A DNA stretch of 52,857 nt from Chlorobiota bacterium (GTDB lineage Bacteria; Bacteroidota; Bacteroidia; Bacteroidales; Prolixibacteraceae). Below, piece after piece: positions 9,932-21,618 of the stretch. A model generated the notes under the pieces. That model saw nothing but the letters and a program-made list of their open reading frames with translations. It did no database searches and was not told the DNA's origin. Each line of letters opens with the position of its first letter. Position 1 is the first letter of the stretch. The stretch lies in assembly GCA_013152355.1 (NCBI GenBank), contig JAADGO010000127.1, positions 1 through 52,857 of the forward strand. Direction: 5' to 3'. Made by a program: the position numbers and the translations under genes.

Positions 9932-10144
9932 GGCATTTGGTATTTTGGTGCTGAATATTAAAGTTAAGAAATATTCAGGTTAAAGTCAACCGGTTTTAAA
10001 GGTTTTAGTCAAATGATAGCAATAACATATTATTATATATCCTTAACCAACTCTGGATTTTTCCTTTTATATTTGCTTCACAATGTTGCTGTTTTGGAAT
10101 ATCATGTTATAAAAAATAATTTAAACATTTCTCTCACCTCTTAT

Positions 10145-10176
10145 TTTGAAAATTCAGGTTTTTGTATTTATCTTTG
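10145..10176 (+). promoter_or_regulatory. Bacteroidota-type promoter upstream of TPP riboswitch
   Basis: TTTG (10145-10148) - 20 nt - TATCTTTG (10169-10176). Confidence 0.5.
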
Positions 10177-10191
10177 CCCCGATAATTTATG

Positions 10192-10272
10192 CAATGGGGT
10201 GCCTTAATATTAAGGGCTGAGATTATACCCACAGAACCTGATCCGGGTATAATTCCGGCGAAGGGAAGGGCT
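10192..10272 (+). ncRNA. TPP (THI-box) riboswitch
   Basis: GGGGTGCC...GGGCTGAGATTATACCCACAGAACCTGATCCGGGTATAATTCCGGCGAAGGGAAG: conserved CTGAGA, ACCC, GAACCTGATC.GG.TAAT.CCGGCG.AGGGA core. Confidence 0.95.
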
Positions 10273-10320
10273 AAAGGGAATTCCCTCTCCATTGGTTAAA
10301 CATTAACCAAAAAAATCAAA

Positions 10321-12713
10321 ATGAAAAAAGTTTTATTGACGCTGACTTTACAGTTGGCAGTAATTGTGGCTTTTGCACAATTTAGTTTGAAGGGCAAAGT
10401 AACCGGGCAGGGGGGCGAGCCTCTCACCGGAGCCAGTGTTGTAATTAAAAACACGTACAATGGCATTTCAACAGCAACTGATGGAAGTTTTAGTTTTAAG
10501 CTGAAAGCCGGGCAATACACCCTAGTCGCCTCATTTATTGGTTACGAAAAGAAGGAGGTTCATGTTGAATTAAATTCAGACAAAGAAATTACAATTCAAA
10601 TGAAACCGTCCAGCATTTTAACCGAGGAGGTACTTATCTCGGCAACACGGGCAAAAGACAAAACCCCCATGGCCTTTACCAATGTTACCCACAGCGAGAT
10701 TGAGTCGCGTAACCTGGGGCAGGATATTCCCTACCTGTTGACGCTTACGCCTTCGTTTGTAGCTACATCGGATGCCGGGGCAGGGATTGGTTATACCAAC
10801 TTCCGTATCAGGGGAACCGACCTTAACAGGATTAATGTTACGGTAAACGGCATACCATACAACGATGCCGAGTCGCATGGGACATGGTTTGTTGACGTAC
10901 CCGACCTGGCAGGCTCAACCGAAAATATTCAGGTACAGCGTGGGGTAGGGACTTCTACCAATGGTGCTGCAGCTTTTGGGGCAACCATTAACCTGCAAAC
11001 AGCCAACCTGAAGAAAGAAGCACATGCCGAATACCGCACAGCTTATGGCAGTTTCAATACACTTAAAAATTCGGTTTCGGTAGGCTCCGGGTTAATCGAT
11101 GGGAAATTCACAGTGGATGCACGCCTCTCAAAAGTAACCTCTGACGGGTATATCGACCGGGCTTCGAGCGACCTGAAGTCATTTTTTATTTCGGCTGGTT
11201 ACCTCCGTGAAAACACTATTCTTAAACTGAATGTTTTCTCAGGTTTTGAAGAAACTTACCAGGCATGGTACGGGCTGCCGTCAGACATGCTTGAAACGGA
11301 TCGTAAATATAACTCTGCCGGCGAATATACCGATGAGAATGGGCAAACCCGCTACTATGAAAATCAGGTCGACCACTACCAGCAAGACCATTACCAATTA
11401 CACTTTTCGCACAAGTTTACACCGAACCTCTACCTGAATACGGCAGTGCATTACACCTATGGGCGGGGGTATTACGAATCGTACAAGGGCAACCGGAAAT
11501 TAAAAGACTACCTGCTTCCGGCTGTGGCAATCGGAGGGGAAACAATTGAAAGGACAGACCTTGTCCAACGTAAATGGCTGGACAACAATTTTTACGGGCT
11601 TATTTTTTCTCTGAACTACAAGAAAGCAAAAAGTGACTTGTCCTTTGGTGGCGGTTGGAATACTTACGATGGCGACCATTTTGGGCAGGTAATCTGGGCA
11701 AGGTATGCTTCAAACAGCAACCCTAACCATGAATGGTACCGCGGCACCGGGCTGAAACGGGATTATAACCTTTTCACAAAATACAGCTACCAGCTTACAG
11801 GGCAGTTAAACCTATATGCCGACTTACAGGTACGCCATATTGATTATGAAATCGGGGGTATTGATGATGACTTACGCGACCTTACCCAATCGCATAAGTT
11901 TAATTTTTTCAATCCTAAATTAGGTATGTTTTTCCAGCCTGCCCCGAATCAGGATATTTATTTCTCGTATGCCCGTGCTAATCGTGAACCAAACCGTGCT
12001 AACTATACCGATGCCAACCCCGAAGGGCCGCAACCTGTGAAACACTTAATGACTTTGAATTGGGGTATAGTTTTAAGTCGGCAAACCTGATGCTAGGGGC
12101 TAACCTTTACTACATGAGATATAAAGACCAGTTGATCCTTACCGGGGAGATTAATGATGTAGGTGCGCCAATTATGGTAAATGTTGATAAAAGTTACCGG
12201 TCGGGTATTGAGCTTCAGGTAGGTATAAAACTGGCATCGCAACTTAAATGGGATGTGAATGCAACATTTAGTAAAAACAAAATCATTAATTTTACGGAAT
12301 TTGTTGATGACTGGGATACATGGGGGCAAAGGTCGTTTGAACTTGGGGAAACCGACCTGGCATTCTCTCCTGGCACAATTGTAAACAGCCAACTTAGTTA
12401 CAGCCCGGTAGAAAAGTTCAATATCAGGTTTATTTCATTGTTTGTCGGCGACCAGTTTATAGACAACACTTCGAGTGAAAGCCGCAAACTCGATGCTTAT
12501 TTCGTGAACAACCTGAGGGTAGACTATTCTTTTTCAACAGGATTGTTTAAAGAAATAATAATACATGCAGTGGCTAACAACCTGATGAATGTTATGTATG
12601 AATCAAATGCCTGGGTTTATTCCTATTTCTACGAAGGTAAACGTCAGAAAATGGACGGCTATTACCCACAAGCCGGAAGGTATTTTATGTTTGGCGTAGA
12701 TTTTAAATTTTAG
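10321..12713 (+). pseudogene. TonB-dependent receptor (predicted thiamin uptake), frameshifted near 12040
   Basis: ORF 10321-12090 (CarboxypepD_reg-like + plug + barrel start) continues in another frame as 12060-12713. Junction: frame 1 ...PVKH, frame 3 ETLNDFELGYSFKSANLMLG.... Confidence 0.88.
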
Positions 12714-12745
12714 GATACCCTTTAACTTTAAACAACTTCAATAAG

Positions 12746-12780
12746 TAATAATGGCACGTCCACGAGGCGTGCCATTATTA
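12746..12780 (+). terminator. Hairpin terminator after TonB receptor
   Basis: AATAATGGCACG-tccacgagg-CGTGCCATTATT, 12-bp perfect stem. Confidence 0.6.
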
Positions 12781-12949
12781 TTACATTGTGGCAGGTAGGG
12801 GACACCCAAGTCTCCGTAATTCCTGATTTTAGATTTGTTTTCTGCCCCTTTTTGCTTTCTCCTAATAACTTTAGGCACTCTTAATTTTACTTCACTTTAA
12901 GTACAGGTCGATGGTACGTTTGGGGTTGTCAATTTTGTTTGATAGCAGG

Positions 12950-13066
12950 CTGTACCGCCCTTACAGGGCTTTTGTCTGAATATCAATGCAATACACAGGG
13001 TTTCGTTACACTGCACCCTGTGCTGCCACGTGCCGGGGCATTGCCCCTGGAATTTTTAGCCGGCAC
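12950..13066. repeat. Composite palindromic intergenic repeat
   Basis: GCCCttacaGGGC; CACAGGGTttcgttacactgcACCCTGTG; GTGCCGG/CCGGCAC around GGGGCattGCCCC. Resembles dispersed repeats I recall from Bacteroidota genomes (inference). Confidence 0.5.
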
Positions 13067-13092
13067 TTAATAATATTATACGCCCTGCACAA

Positions 13093-13293
13093 TTACTCAT
13101 CCATTTCTTTCAATATCTGTTCCACCTGTTCATTGGTCTTTTGCAATTTATCTTTGCACAATTTTATCAGTACAGAAACCCGTTTTACTTTTTCTGCCAA
13201 AACATCGACATCTAATTCTTCTGTTTCAATTTGCCCCAGTATTTCTTCAACTTCAGCAATAGCCTCTTTATAAGTTATCTTTTTTGCTGCCAT
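13093..13293 (-). CDS. xseB: Exodeoxyribonuclease VII small subunit
   Basis: ITYKEAIAEVEEILGQIETEELDVDVLAEKVKR; adjacent to xseA. Confidence 0.92.
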   Translation of the reverse strand: MAAKKITYKEAIAEVEEILGQIETEELDVDVLAEKVKRVSVLIKLCKDKLQKTNEQVEQILKEMDE

Positions 13294-13297
13294 GATT

Positions 13298-14734
13298 TTA
13301 TTTTTTTATAATTTTACTTTTTACAGACCCGTCAAAAAATTTGGTTTCAAGCTCATCATCCTCCTTCAGTTTTTTTGATGATGTTACTATTCTCTGATTT
13401 TGCAGAGTGAGGGTATAGCCACGTTCGAGGATAGTTTTAGGGTCGAGTAGCTTTACCGACCTTTCGTTAAAATGAACCCTGTCGTACTCTTTTTGAAAAA
13501 AATACTGAAGCGTACTCTTCAGATTTTCATTAAAATATTTAAGTATGCCCTGCTGTTTGCTTATAATCCTGTCGTTTAAGATTCGTGCCGACAGGATATG
13601 CCTTTTTAGTTCATTTTTCCTGTTCATGAAATAAAACATCGTTTGGTTTTCCACCGAGTGGGCAATATTGCGTAATCCCCCCGACTTATTAAAGGTGTAG
13701 TTATTCACTGCAATTTTAAAATCTTTCCCGAACCTGTTTAGCCTGTTTTCATTATCAACCAAATACTTTTGCCCGGCATTAACAATCCCCGAGCTAAGCC
13801 GCTCTAGCTTTAGGGTCTCGCGTTCGATAATTTCTTTCGACAAGCCAATAATCTGGTTCTCCAGGTACAGCAACCTTTCATAAAAACGGTTGGCTCCAGC
13901 AATCAGGAACTCAGCAACGGCAGTTGGTGTTTTCATCCGGGTGTGCGCCACCATGTCGGTAATAGTATCGTCTTTTTCGTGCCCAATCCCGGTAATTACA
14001 GGTATAGGGAATTGTGTGATATTAAAAGCAAGGTCGTAATTGTCGAAACAATTCAGGTCGGCCTGGGCACCTCCTCCCCTGATGATTACAACTGCGTCAA
14101 AAAAATCTTCCTGTTCAAAAATCCGTTCAAGGGCTGCAATAATTGTTGGCACGGCATCGCTACCCTGCATAAAAGCTTCAAAAAGGCGGTGGTAAAACCT
14201 GAAGCCATATTCATTATTCTCCAACTGTTCGATAAAATCCTGGTATCCTGCTGCTGTTGCAGAAGAGATGACGGCAATATTTTGCGGGACAACAGGGAGG
14301 GGGAGTTCCTTGTTCATCTCAAAAACCCCGTTTTCAATTAACTTATTGATAATTTCCTGCCGTTGCCTGGCAAGGTCGCCCATGGTGTAGGCAGGGTCAA
14401 TATCTTTTATGTTCAAACTAAGCCCGAAAGCCTCATGGTACTCAACAGCCACCTGTACCAGTATTTTTATTCCTGAAGAAAACTCACGCCCTGTTGTAGT
14501 TTCGAAATAGGGTTTCAACATCCTGAACGTATACGACCAGATGGTTGCCCTTGAGCGTGCAATAATTTTATTGCTGTTTTGCTCTTTTTCTATTAATTCG
14601 AGGTAACAGTGCCCGCTCCTGTTTAGCTTCATCTCACTAATTTCTGCCACTATCCAAACCGTTTCCGGGAAAGCATCAGTTAATGCATCTTTTATGTGGA
14701 GGTTTAACTCGGAAAGTGTCAGTTTTGCATCCAT
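13298..14734 (-). CDS. xseA: Exodeoxyribonuclease VII large subunit
   Basis: LTLSELNLHIKDAL...VWIVAEISE, IIRGGGAQADLNCFDNYDLA, ITGIGHEKDDTITDMVAHTRMKTPTAVAEFLI. Confidence 0.95.
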   Translation of the reverse strand: MDAKLTLSELNLHIKDALTDAFPETVWIVAEISEMKLNRSGHCYLELIEKEQNSNKIIARSRATIWSYTFRMLKPYFETTTGREFSSGIKILVQVAVEYHEAFGLSLNIKDIDPAYTMGDLARQRQEIINKLIENGVFEMNKELPLPVVPQNIAVISSATAAGYQDFIEQLENNEYGFRFYHRLFEAFMQGSDAVPTIIAALERIFEQEDFFDAVVIIRGGGAQADLNCFDNYDLAFNITQFPIPVITGIGHEKDDTITDMVAHTRMKTPTAVAEFLIAGANRFYERLLYLENQIIGLSKEIIERETLKLERLSSGIVNAGQKYLVDNENRLNRFGKDFKIAVNNYTFNKSGGLRNIAHSVENQTMFYFMNRKNELKRHILSARILNDRIISKQQGILKYFNENLKSTLQYFFQKEYDRVHFNERSVKLLDPKTILERGYTLTLQNQRIVTSSKKLKEDDELETKFFDGSVKSKIIKK

Positions 14735-14740
14735 TTTTAT

Positions 14741-16384
14741 TTACCGTATTTTCATTAACTTTTGGATATATGTATGCTTGGGAGTTTTTATTTTTATAAT
14801 TACAATTCCTGGAGGTATGGATTCCAGCCCATTGATAACTATTGTATTACGGTTTGAATAGTTGTATTGTAAATATTTAATCCCATTCACTCCGAAAAGC
14901 TCGATTTGAACCTTATTTTTAAATGTGTTTTCCAGGTCTTTTAGTACTAAATGATCTTTAAACGGATTGGGGTAATATGCCCACTTTTTATCAGGCAGGT
15001 TTATGAAAATTTCTCGGCTGCCAGAAATTTGCGTAGCAATATTAAAATCAGGGATTCCATAGCCCAATAACGAGTCGGGGTTGTCGTATTGGCTGGCACT
15101 TTCTTCGATAATTTGTTTAATATCCATTGCCGGGAATCCTGGATATGCCTGCCACAGGCATGCTGCCATCCCTGCCAAAACAGGTGATGAAAAAGAGGTG
15201 CCGTTTCCTGTTGTTATCAAACCGTTTGTATTCTGCAATGCAGTGTTTTGCCCCATGGCTGCGACATTTGGTTTTACCGCCCCGCCGAAAGCAGGCCCGA
15301 AGGAGCTAAACGCTGTTTTTACCCCATTTGCATCGACTGCCCCAACCGACACAACACTATCGCCATCTGACGGGGCTATAATATAATGCCACGGGCTGTT
15401 CCCTTCGTTGCCGGCACTGCAAAAAACCAGCATCCCACGACTGGCAGCAATATTAGCAGCCCGGGTTACACGGGTTGTATTGCCATCCATTTCACTATAC
15501 GAATGATCCATTGCAGGGTCGTCAAATAAAAAGTAACCCAATGATGAATTAATTATATCGGCACCAACACTATCGGCAAACTCAGCCCCTACAACCCAGG
15601 TATCTTCTTCATTCTTGAATTCAACACTTGCATCTTCGGTACGCAATAACCAATACGATGCTTCGGGAGCAGTCCCGATCAGCAGTCCGGGCAGGTTGCC
15701 TCCCATAATTGAGAGCACCATCATGCCATGTGAGTGTTGGTTGAAAACATTCGAATCTTTATCGACAAAATCAACAGCTCCCAGTATCCGGTTATCCTGC
15801 CACAAAGAATCAAAGGATGGTAATTGGTCTACATTATAAAACCCGGCGTCCAGGATAGCAATTTGTATCCCTTTGCCTCTGAAGCCTTTACTGTGTAGGT
15901 ATTGCCCATTTATCTGTGAAACCTGCGATACAGATTTGCCATAATAGGAGGAATCGATTACCGGCGTATCATCTGTCCTCCCAAATTTCCCGTATGAAGC
16001 TGATTTATTCCCCGTATTTGTTTTGGTAGCCTCTACTTCACGGACAAAATCCAGTGCCAGCACTCTTTCCGGGAAATCTACAGAATCGGTTTTTACAGTA
16101 ACCCCGTTTAACCACTTCGAAGCATGGACATACTCTGCCCCCAGCTCCAATACGTGGCTGATATATTCCCGGTTAACAGGTAAGTCCTTTTCATCAATTG
16201 CAATATTGTATTTAACCCTTCGCTGGATTGCCCTGCCCGACAAAAATTCTTCCGGCTTATCGATACTATAAATACTGCCATTTTTATCGGTAAATCCTAC
16301 CCAGTAATATGTTTGCGCAACACTATAAAATGAAACAATAAAAAGGTTCAGGAAAATAAAAACCATACAGACATATCCTTTCAT
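14741..16384 (-). CDS. Secreted S8 (subtilisin-like) serine protease with T9SS sorting domain
   Basis: Catalytic segments IAILDAGF, QHSHGMMVLS, GNGTSFSSPVLAGM; C-terminal YPNPFKDHLVL...TYIQKLMKIR. Confidence 0.9.
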   Translation of the reverse strand: MKGYVCMVFIFLNLFIVSFYSVAQTYYWVGFTDKNGSIYSIDKPEEFLSGRAIQRRVKYNIAIDEKDLPVNREYISHVLELGAEYVHASKWLNGVTVKTDSVDFPERVLALDFVREVEATKTNTGNKSASYGKFGRTDDTPVIDSSYYGKSVSQVSQINGQYLHSKGFRGKGIQIAILDAGFYNVDQLPSFDSLWQDNRILGAVDFVDKDSNVFNQHSHGMMVLSIMGGNLPGLLIGTAPEASYWLLRTEDASVEFKNEEDTWVVGAEFADSVGADIINSSLGYFLFDDPAMDHSYSEMDGNTTRVTRAANIAASRGMLVFCSAGNEGNSPWHYIIAPSDGDSVVSVGAVDANGVKTAFSSFGPAFGGAVKPNVAAMGQNTALQNTNGLITTGNGTSFSSPVLAGMAACLWQAYPGFPAMDIKQIIEESASQYDNPDSLLGYGIPDFNIATQISGSREIFINLPDKKWAYYPNPFKDHLVLKDLENTFKNKVQIELFGVNGIKYLQYNYSNRNTIVINGLESIPPGIVIIKIKTPKHTYIQKLMKIR

Positions 16385-16460
16385 AGCACCGCCCTTTTTT
16401 AAATCAAATATACAATTGTTTTTGTAGCCTTTGCAACAAATTATTGGTTGAAAATGTGGA

Positions 16461-17264
16461 CTACTTTTGCATTTGATCTTTTATCAGATATTCAGTAGGA
16501 TTCTGTAAAAATTTTTCCGGGTCGGGGATTGACCCTTTATTGTGCTCCATTGTATTAAATTTCTCTGATTGCAGGCTGTCTAATACCTCAGGGTTAAGTA
16601 ATTCACCTTCTGCATATTTTAACGTATACAATACATTCCCTTCCTGGTCGAAATAGGCCCAATCGCCATGGCGTTGGCCCTTTTTGTAAAATGCCTCCAT
16701 TTCAACCTTCCCGTTTGGGAAATAGCTTTTGCATATTCCATCTCTTTTATTATCAATGTAATAAAATTCAATGTAAGGGTTGCCATTTTTATAATAAGCC
16801 TGGTACCTGCCTTCCTGTACACCCATCTTCCATTCTGATTCTTCCAGCAGTTCCCCGGAAGGGTAGTAGTTTTTTGACAAACCGTTTTTTACTCCGTCAG
16901 TATAATTACTTTTGGATGTAAGCCGGTTTTTTGAATAAAATTTCCACAACCCGGCCTTTTTCTTATTCAGGAAGAAGCCTTCGGCAATTTTTTGCCCTGA
17001 TGGATCAAAAAGTCTGGCGGTTGCCGAATCAGAAGTTGCTGAATAGTGGATTATTGCCTGAGGCTTTGCATTTTCGTAATACCTTTTCCATTCACCTGTA
17101 GGTTGGTTATCTTTAAAATAACCTTCATACCTCAGATTCCCGTTTGGGTAGTATTTTTTCCATAGCCCCTGGCGCAACCCGGCCTCATCAGTTTGGTTAA
17201 TTATTTCCTGTGCATAGGAAATACTGATAGCAAATAACAATAGTAACAGAATAGTTTTTTTCAT
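16461..17264 (-). CDS. Secreted MORN/YwqK-like repeat protein
   Basis: Repeated YYPNGNLRYEGYFKDNQPTGEW-type units, signal peptide. Confidence 0.8.
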   Translation of the reverse strand: MKKTILLLLLFAISISYAQEIINQTDEAGLRQGLWKKYYPNGNLRYEGYFKDNQPTGEWKRYYENAKPQAIIHYSATSDSATARLFDPSGQKIAEGFFLNKKKAGLWKFYSKNRLTSKSNYTDGVKNGLSKNYYPSGELLEESEWKMGVQEGRYQAYYKNGNPYIEFYYIDNKRDGICKSYFPNGKVEMEAFYKKGQRHGDWAYFDQEGNVLYTLKYAEGELLNPEVLDSLQSEKFNTMEHNKGSIPDPEKFLQNPTEYLIKDQMQK

Positions 17265-17287
17265 TAAATCAAAAATTTAAAGTGTGC

Positions 17288-18622
17288 TTAAACAATCCCC
17301 TGTGCCAGCATTGCATCGGCTACTTTAACGAATCCACCAATATTTGCCCCTTTTACATAATCTACTTTTCCCCCGTTGGTGCCATAGCTTACGCAGGTAT
17401 GGTGAATAGCATCCATAATATGTTTGAGCCGTTCGTCTACTTCATCGTGTGGCCAGTTGATACGCATATTGTTTTGCGACATTTCGAGGCCCGATACGGC
17501 AACACCCCCGGCATTGACAGCCTTCCCCGGAGCGAAATCGATTAAATTACCAAGGTATTCAACGGCTTCGGCCGTACAACCCATGTTTGAAGTCTCGGCA
17601 AAAAGGAAACACCCGTTTTTTACCAGGTTCTTAGCATCGTCAAGCCCCACTTCGTTTTCGGTAGCACATGGCATGGCAATATCTACGGTTGCCTCCCATG
17701 GCCTATGGCCTGGAATAAATGCAGCCCCAAATTCTTCGGCATACGGTTGCACAATATCGTTGTTTGTAGCACGTAGCTCAAGCAGGTAGTCAACCTTGTC
17801 GCCCGATATCCCCTCTGCATCATAAATGTATCCGTCAGGGCCGGAGATAGTTACTACTTTGCCACCCAGTTCATTTATTTTTGAGATTGCCCCCCAAGCA
17901 ACATTGCCAAATCCTGATATCGCAAAAGTATGCCCTTCAATATCTTTCCCCATCCGTTTGAGCATGTGCTGTGTAAAATAAACAGCGCCAAACCCTGTCG
18001 CTTCGGGGCGTATCAAACTTCCTCCCCAGCCCAGGCCTTTGCCGGTAAGTACTCCTGTAAATTCATTCTTCAAACGTTTATACTGCCCGAACAGGTAGCC
18101 TATTTCACGGCCGCCAACGCCAATATCGCCGGCAGGCACATCAGTATTAGGGCCGATATGCCTGAACAATTCGCTCATAAAAGATTGGCAAAACTGCATG
18201 ATCTCGTTGTCTGATTTCCCTTTCGGGCTGAAATCGGAGCCGCCTTTACCTCCCCCCATTGGAAGGGTAGTAAGGCTGTTCTTAAAAGTTTGTTCAAACC
18301 CTAAGAATTTCAGAATACTTAATGTTACACTTGGGTGGAACCGAAGCCCCCCTTTATAAGGGCCTAACGCCGAATTAAATTCGACCCGGTAGCCTCTGTT
18401 GACATGTACTTCCCCCTTATCATCGACCCAGGGTACACGAAACATGATAACACGTTCGGGTTCGACTATACGTTCTAATATCTTTATTTTTTGATACCGC
18501 GGATTTTTTTTATAGAAATCCCAAACTGATTCGATAACCTCCTCTACGGCCTGGTGGAATTCATTTTCACCAGGAGTCCTGGCTTCGAGGTTTTCCATGA
18601 AATCATTTAAGTCTGCCTTCAT
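17288..18622 (-). CDS. gdhA: NADP-type glutamate dehydrogenase
   Basis: GGLRFHPSVTLSILKFLGFEQTFKNSLTTLPMGGGKGGSDF; ~444 aa. Confidence 0.95.
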   Translation of the reverse strand: MKADLNDFMENLEARTPGENEFHQAVEEVIESVWDFYKKNPRYQKIKILERIVEPERVIMFRVPWVDDKGEVHVNRGYRVEFNSALGPYKGGLRFHPSVTLSILKFLGFEQTFKNSLTTLPMGGGKGGSDFSPKGKSDNEIMQFCQSFMSELFRHIGPNTDVPAGDIGVGGREIGYLFGQYKRLKNEFTGVLTGKGLGWGGSLIRPEATGFGAVYFTQHMLKRMGKDIEGHTFAISGFGNVAWGAISKINELGGKVVTISGPDGYIYDAEGISGDKVDYLLELRATNNDIVQPYAEEFGAAFIPGHRPWEATVDIAMPCATENEVGLDDAKNLVKNGCFLFAETSNMGCTAEAVEYLGNLIDFAPGKAVNAGGVAVSGLEMSQNNMRINWPHDEVDERLKHIMDAIHHTCVSYGTNGGKVDYVKGANIGGFVKVADAMLAQGIV

Positions 18623-18886
18623 TGATAACTGTTTTTTTAAAGGTCTAAAGTTATGTAAGTTAACTTTTATCCAATAAAAAAAATACGATAAATCATCAAA
18701 CTATTAAAATGCTGGCTTGCAGATGTTTGTAGCTGCGAAACAGATGTTTAACAACACTATGTGACAATCGTTAGGATTTTATGAGCCGGGTTTTAGATGT
18801 TTGCCGGGTTTCTTTTCCTTTATGGAAGAGTTTTCTGCCCACAACAATTTGAATTGATCCTTGAGGATGGCGATATAAAAAAATAA

Positions 18887-18919
18887 AAAGCCTTCTCTGA
18901 TTTGTTCAGAGAAGGCTTT
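18887..18919 (-). terminator. Intrinsic terminator downstream of groEL
   Basis: AAAGCCTTCTCTGA-tttgt-TCAGAGAAGGCTTT, T-rich tract on the minus strand. Confidence 0.8.
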
Positions 18920-18974
18920 AAAAGTATTGTGTTTTAGAGACTGTAAACACATAAGTCCCTTAGTTTTCCGGCTA

Positions 18975-20621
<1,647 letters not shown>

Positions 20622-20640
20622 CTAATTTTTAATTTTTTAA

Positions 20641-20919
20641 TTATTGGATATACAAAACGTCACTTTGTGACATTAACAGGTACTCTGTTCCGTCAATGGT
20701 TAACTCTGTACCTGAATATTTTCCGTAGAAAACAACATCTCCGGGTTTTAATTCCATTGGTTCATCCTTTTTATCAGCACCAACAAGTACAACATTCCCC
20801 ACTTGTGGTTTTTCTTTTGCTGAATCGGGGATTATGATCCCACTTGAAGTTTTTTCCTCTGCTTCCTGTGCTTGGACAAGGATCTTACCTGCAAGGACTT
20901 TACCTTTTAAATCTGCCAT
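20641..20919 (-). CDS. groES: Co-chaperonin GroES
   Basis: MADLKGKVLAGKILVQAQEAEEKTSSGIIIPDSAKEKPQVGNVVLVG; ATG at 20919 preferred over the longer ORF. Confidence 0.93.
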   Translation of the reverse strand: MADLKGKVLAGKILVQAQEAEEKTSSGIIIPDSAKEKPQVGNVVLVGADKKDEPMELKPGDVVFYGKYSGTELTIDGTEYLLMSQSDVLYIQ

Positions 20920-21099
20920 TTTTTTGAACATTTTATTGTTAGACATTAATTTTAAAATCGACATCCTACCCAATCATATATTGTGCCAATCCAATAATCA
21001 CTGAAATATTGCTAATTGAAAGGACAAATTAGCGCAATACTAATCCTTATCTGCTGAACGACTGTTTGTATGTGCCTGAATACCAGTAATTTAAAAATA

Positions 21100-21125
21100 T
21101 GTCAGTTTTTGTGACATGGTGTCAG
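21100..21125. promoter_or_regulatory. TGTCA/TGACA inverted-repeat array upstream of groESL
   Basis: TGTCAGttttTgTGACATggTGTCAG: three TGTCA-type pentamers in alternating orientation. Confidence 0.35.
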
Positions 21126-21200
21126 TTTGAATTCCCAGGCTTTTCTCGGGAAAGTGTTTAAAAATATGGCACAATCTTTCAATTCTATGCAATTTGATAC

Positions 21201-21235
21201 AAAAAAAGCCACTTAAAAATGAAGTGGCTTTTTTT
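21201..21235 (-). terminator. Bidirectional-looking intrinsic terminator downstream of secG
   Basis: AAAAAAAGCCACTT-aaaaatg-AAGTGGCTTTTTTT. Confidence 0.85.
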
Positions 21236-21253
21236 AAATATCTTTTATTATTG

Positions 21254-21616
21254 TTACTGACTGCTTTTCGGCGTACCCTGATTAGTTTTTGTATTGTTCT
21301 CGGGTACTGCTGTCGGGAAATTAGGCACCTGTGTAGGGTCAATGGCATTCTCAATCTGGTTTTGTATCCTCGATTGCTCACCCCCGGCTCCACCACGTGG
21401 GATAAATGCCGAACCCAAAACAGCCAGGAGAAGTAAAGCCCCTGCTAAACCCCAGGTTGCTTTTTCTAAGAAGTCGGTAGTTTTACGAACGCCCATAACC
21501 TGCCCTGACGACTGGAAATTACTGGCTAAACCGCCTCCCTTTGAGTCTTGTACCAACACGATAAGTACGAGTAGGATACAAACTATAAATATTAAAACGG
21601 TAATTAACGTGTACAT
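21254..21616 (-). CDS. secG: Preprotein translocase subunit SecG
   Basis: VLIVLVQDSKGGGLASNFQSSGQVMGVRKTTDFLEKATWGLA. Confidence 0.93.
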   Translation of the reverse strand: MYTLITVLIFIVCILLVLIVLVQDSKGGGLASNFQSSGQVMGVRKTTDFLEKATWGLAGALLLLAVLGSAFIPRGGAGGEQSRIQNQIENAIDPTQVPNFPTAVPENNTKTNQGTPKSSQ

Positions 21617-21618
21617 AA

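Noticed and set aside
10013-10207. ORF 10013-10207 +
   Set aside because: Overlaps the riboswitch promoter and aptamer start; no coding signature.
12037-12060. Programmed ribosomal frameshift in the TonB receptor
   Set aside because: No slippery heptamer seen; the 7-bp repeat loss explains the junction exactly, so mutation or phase variation is more likely.
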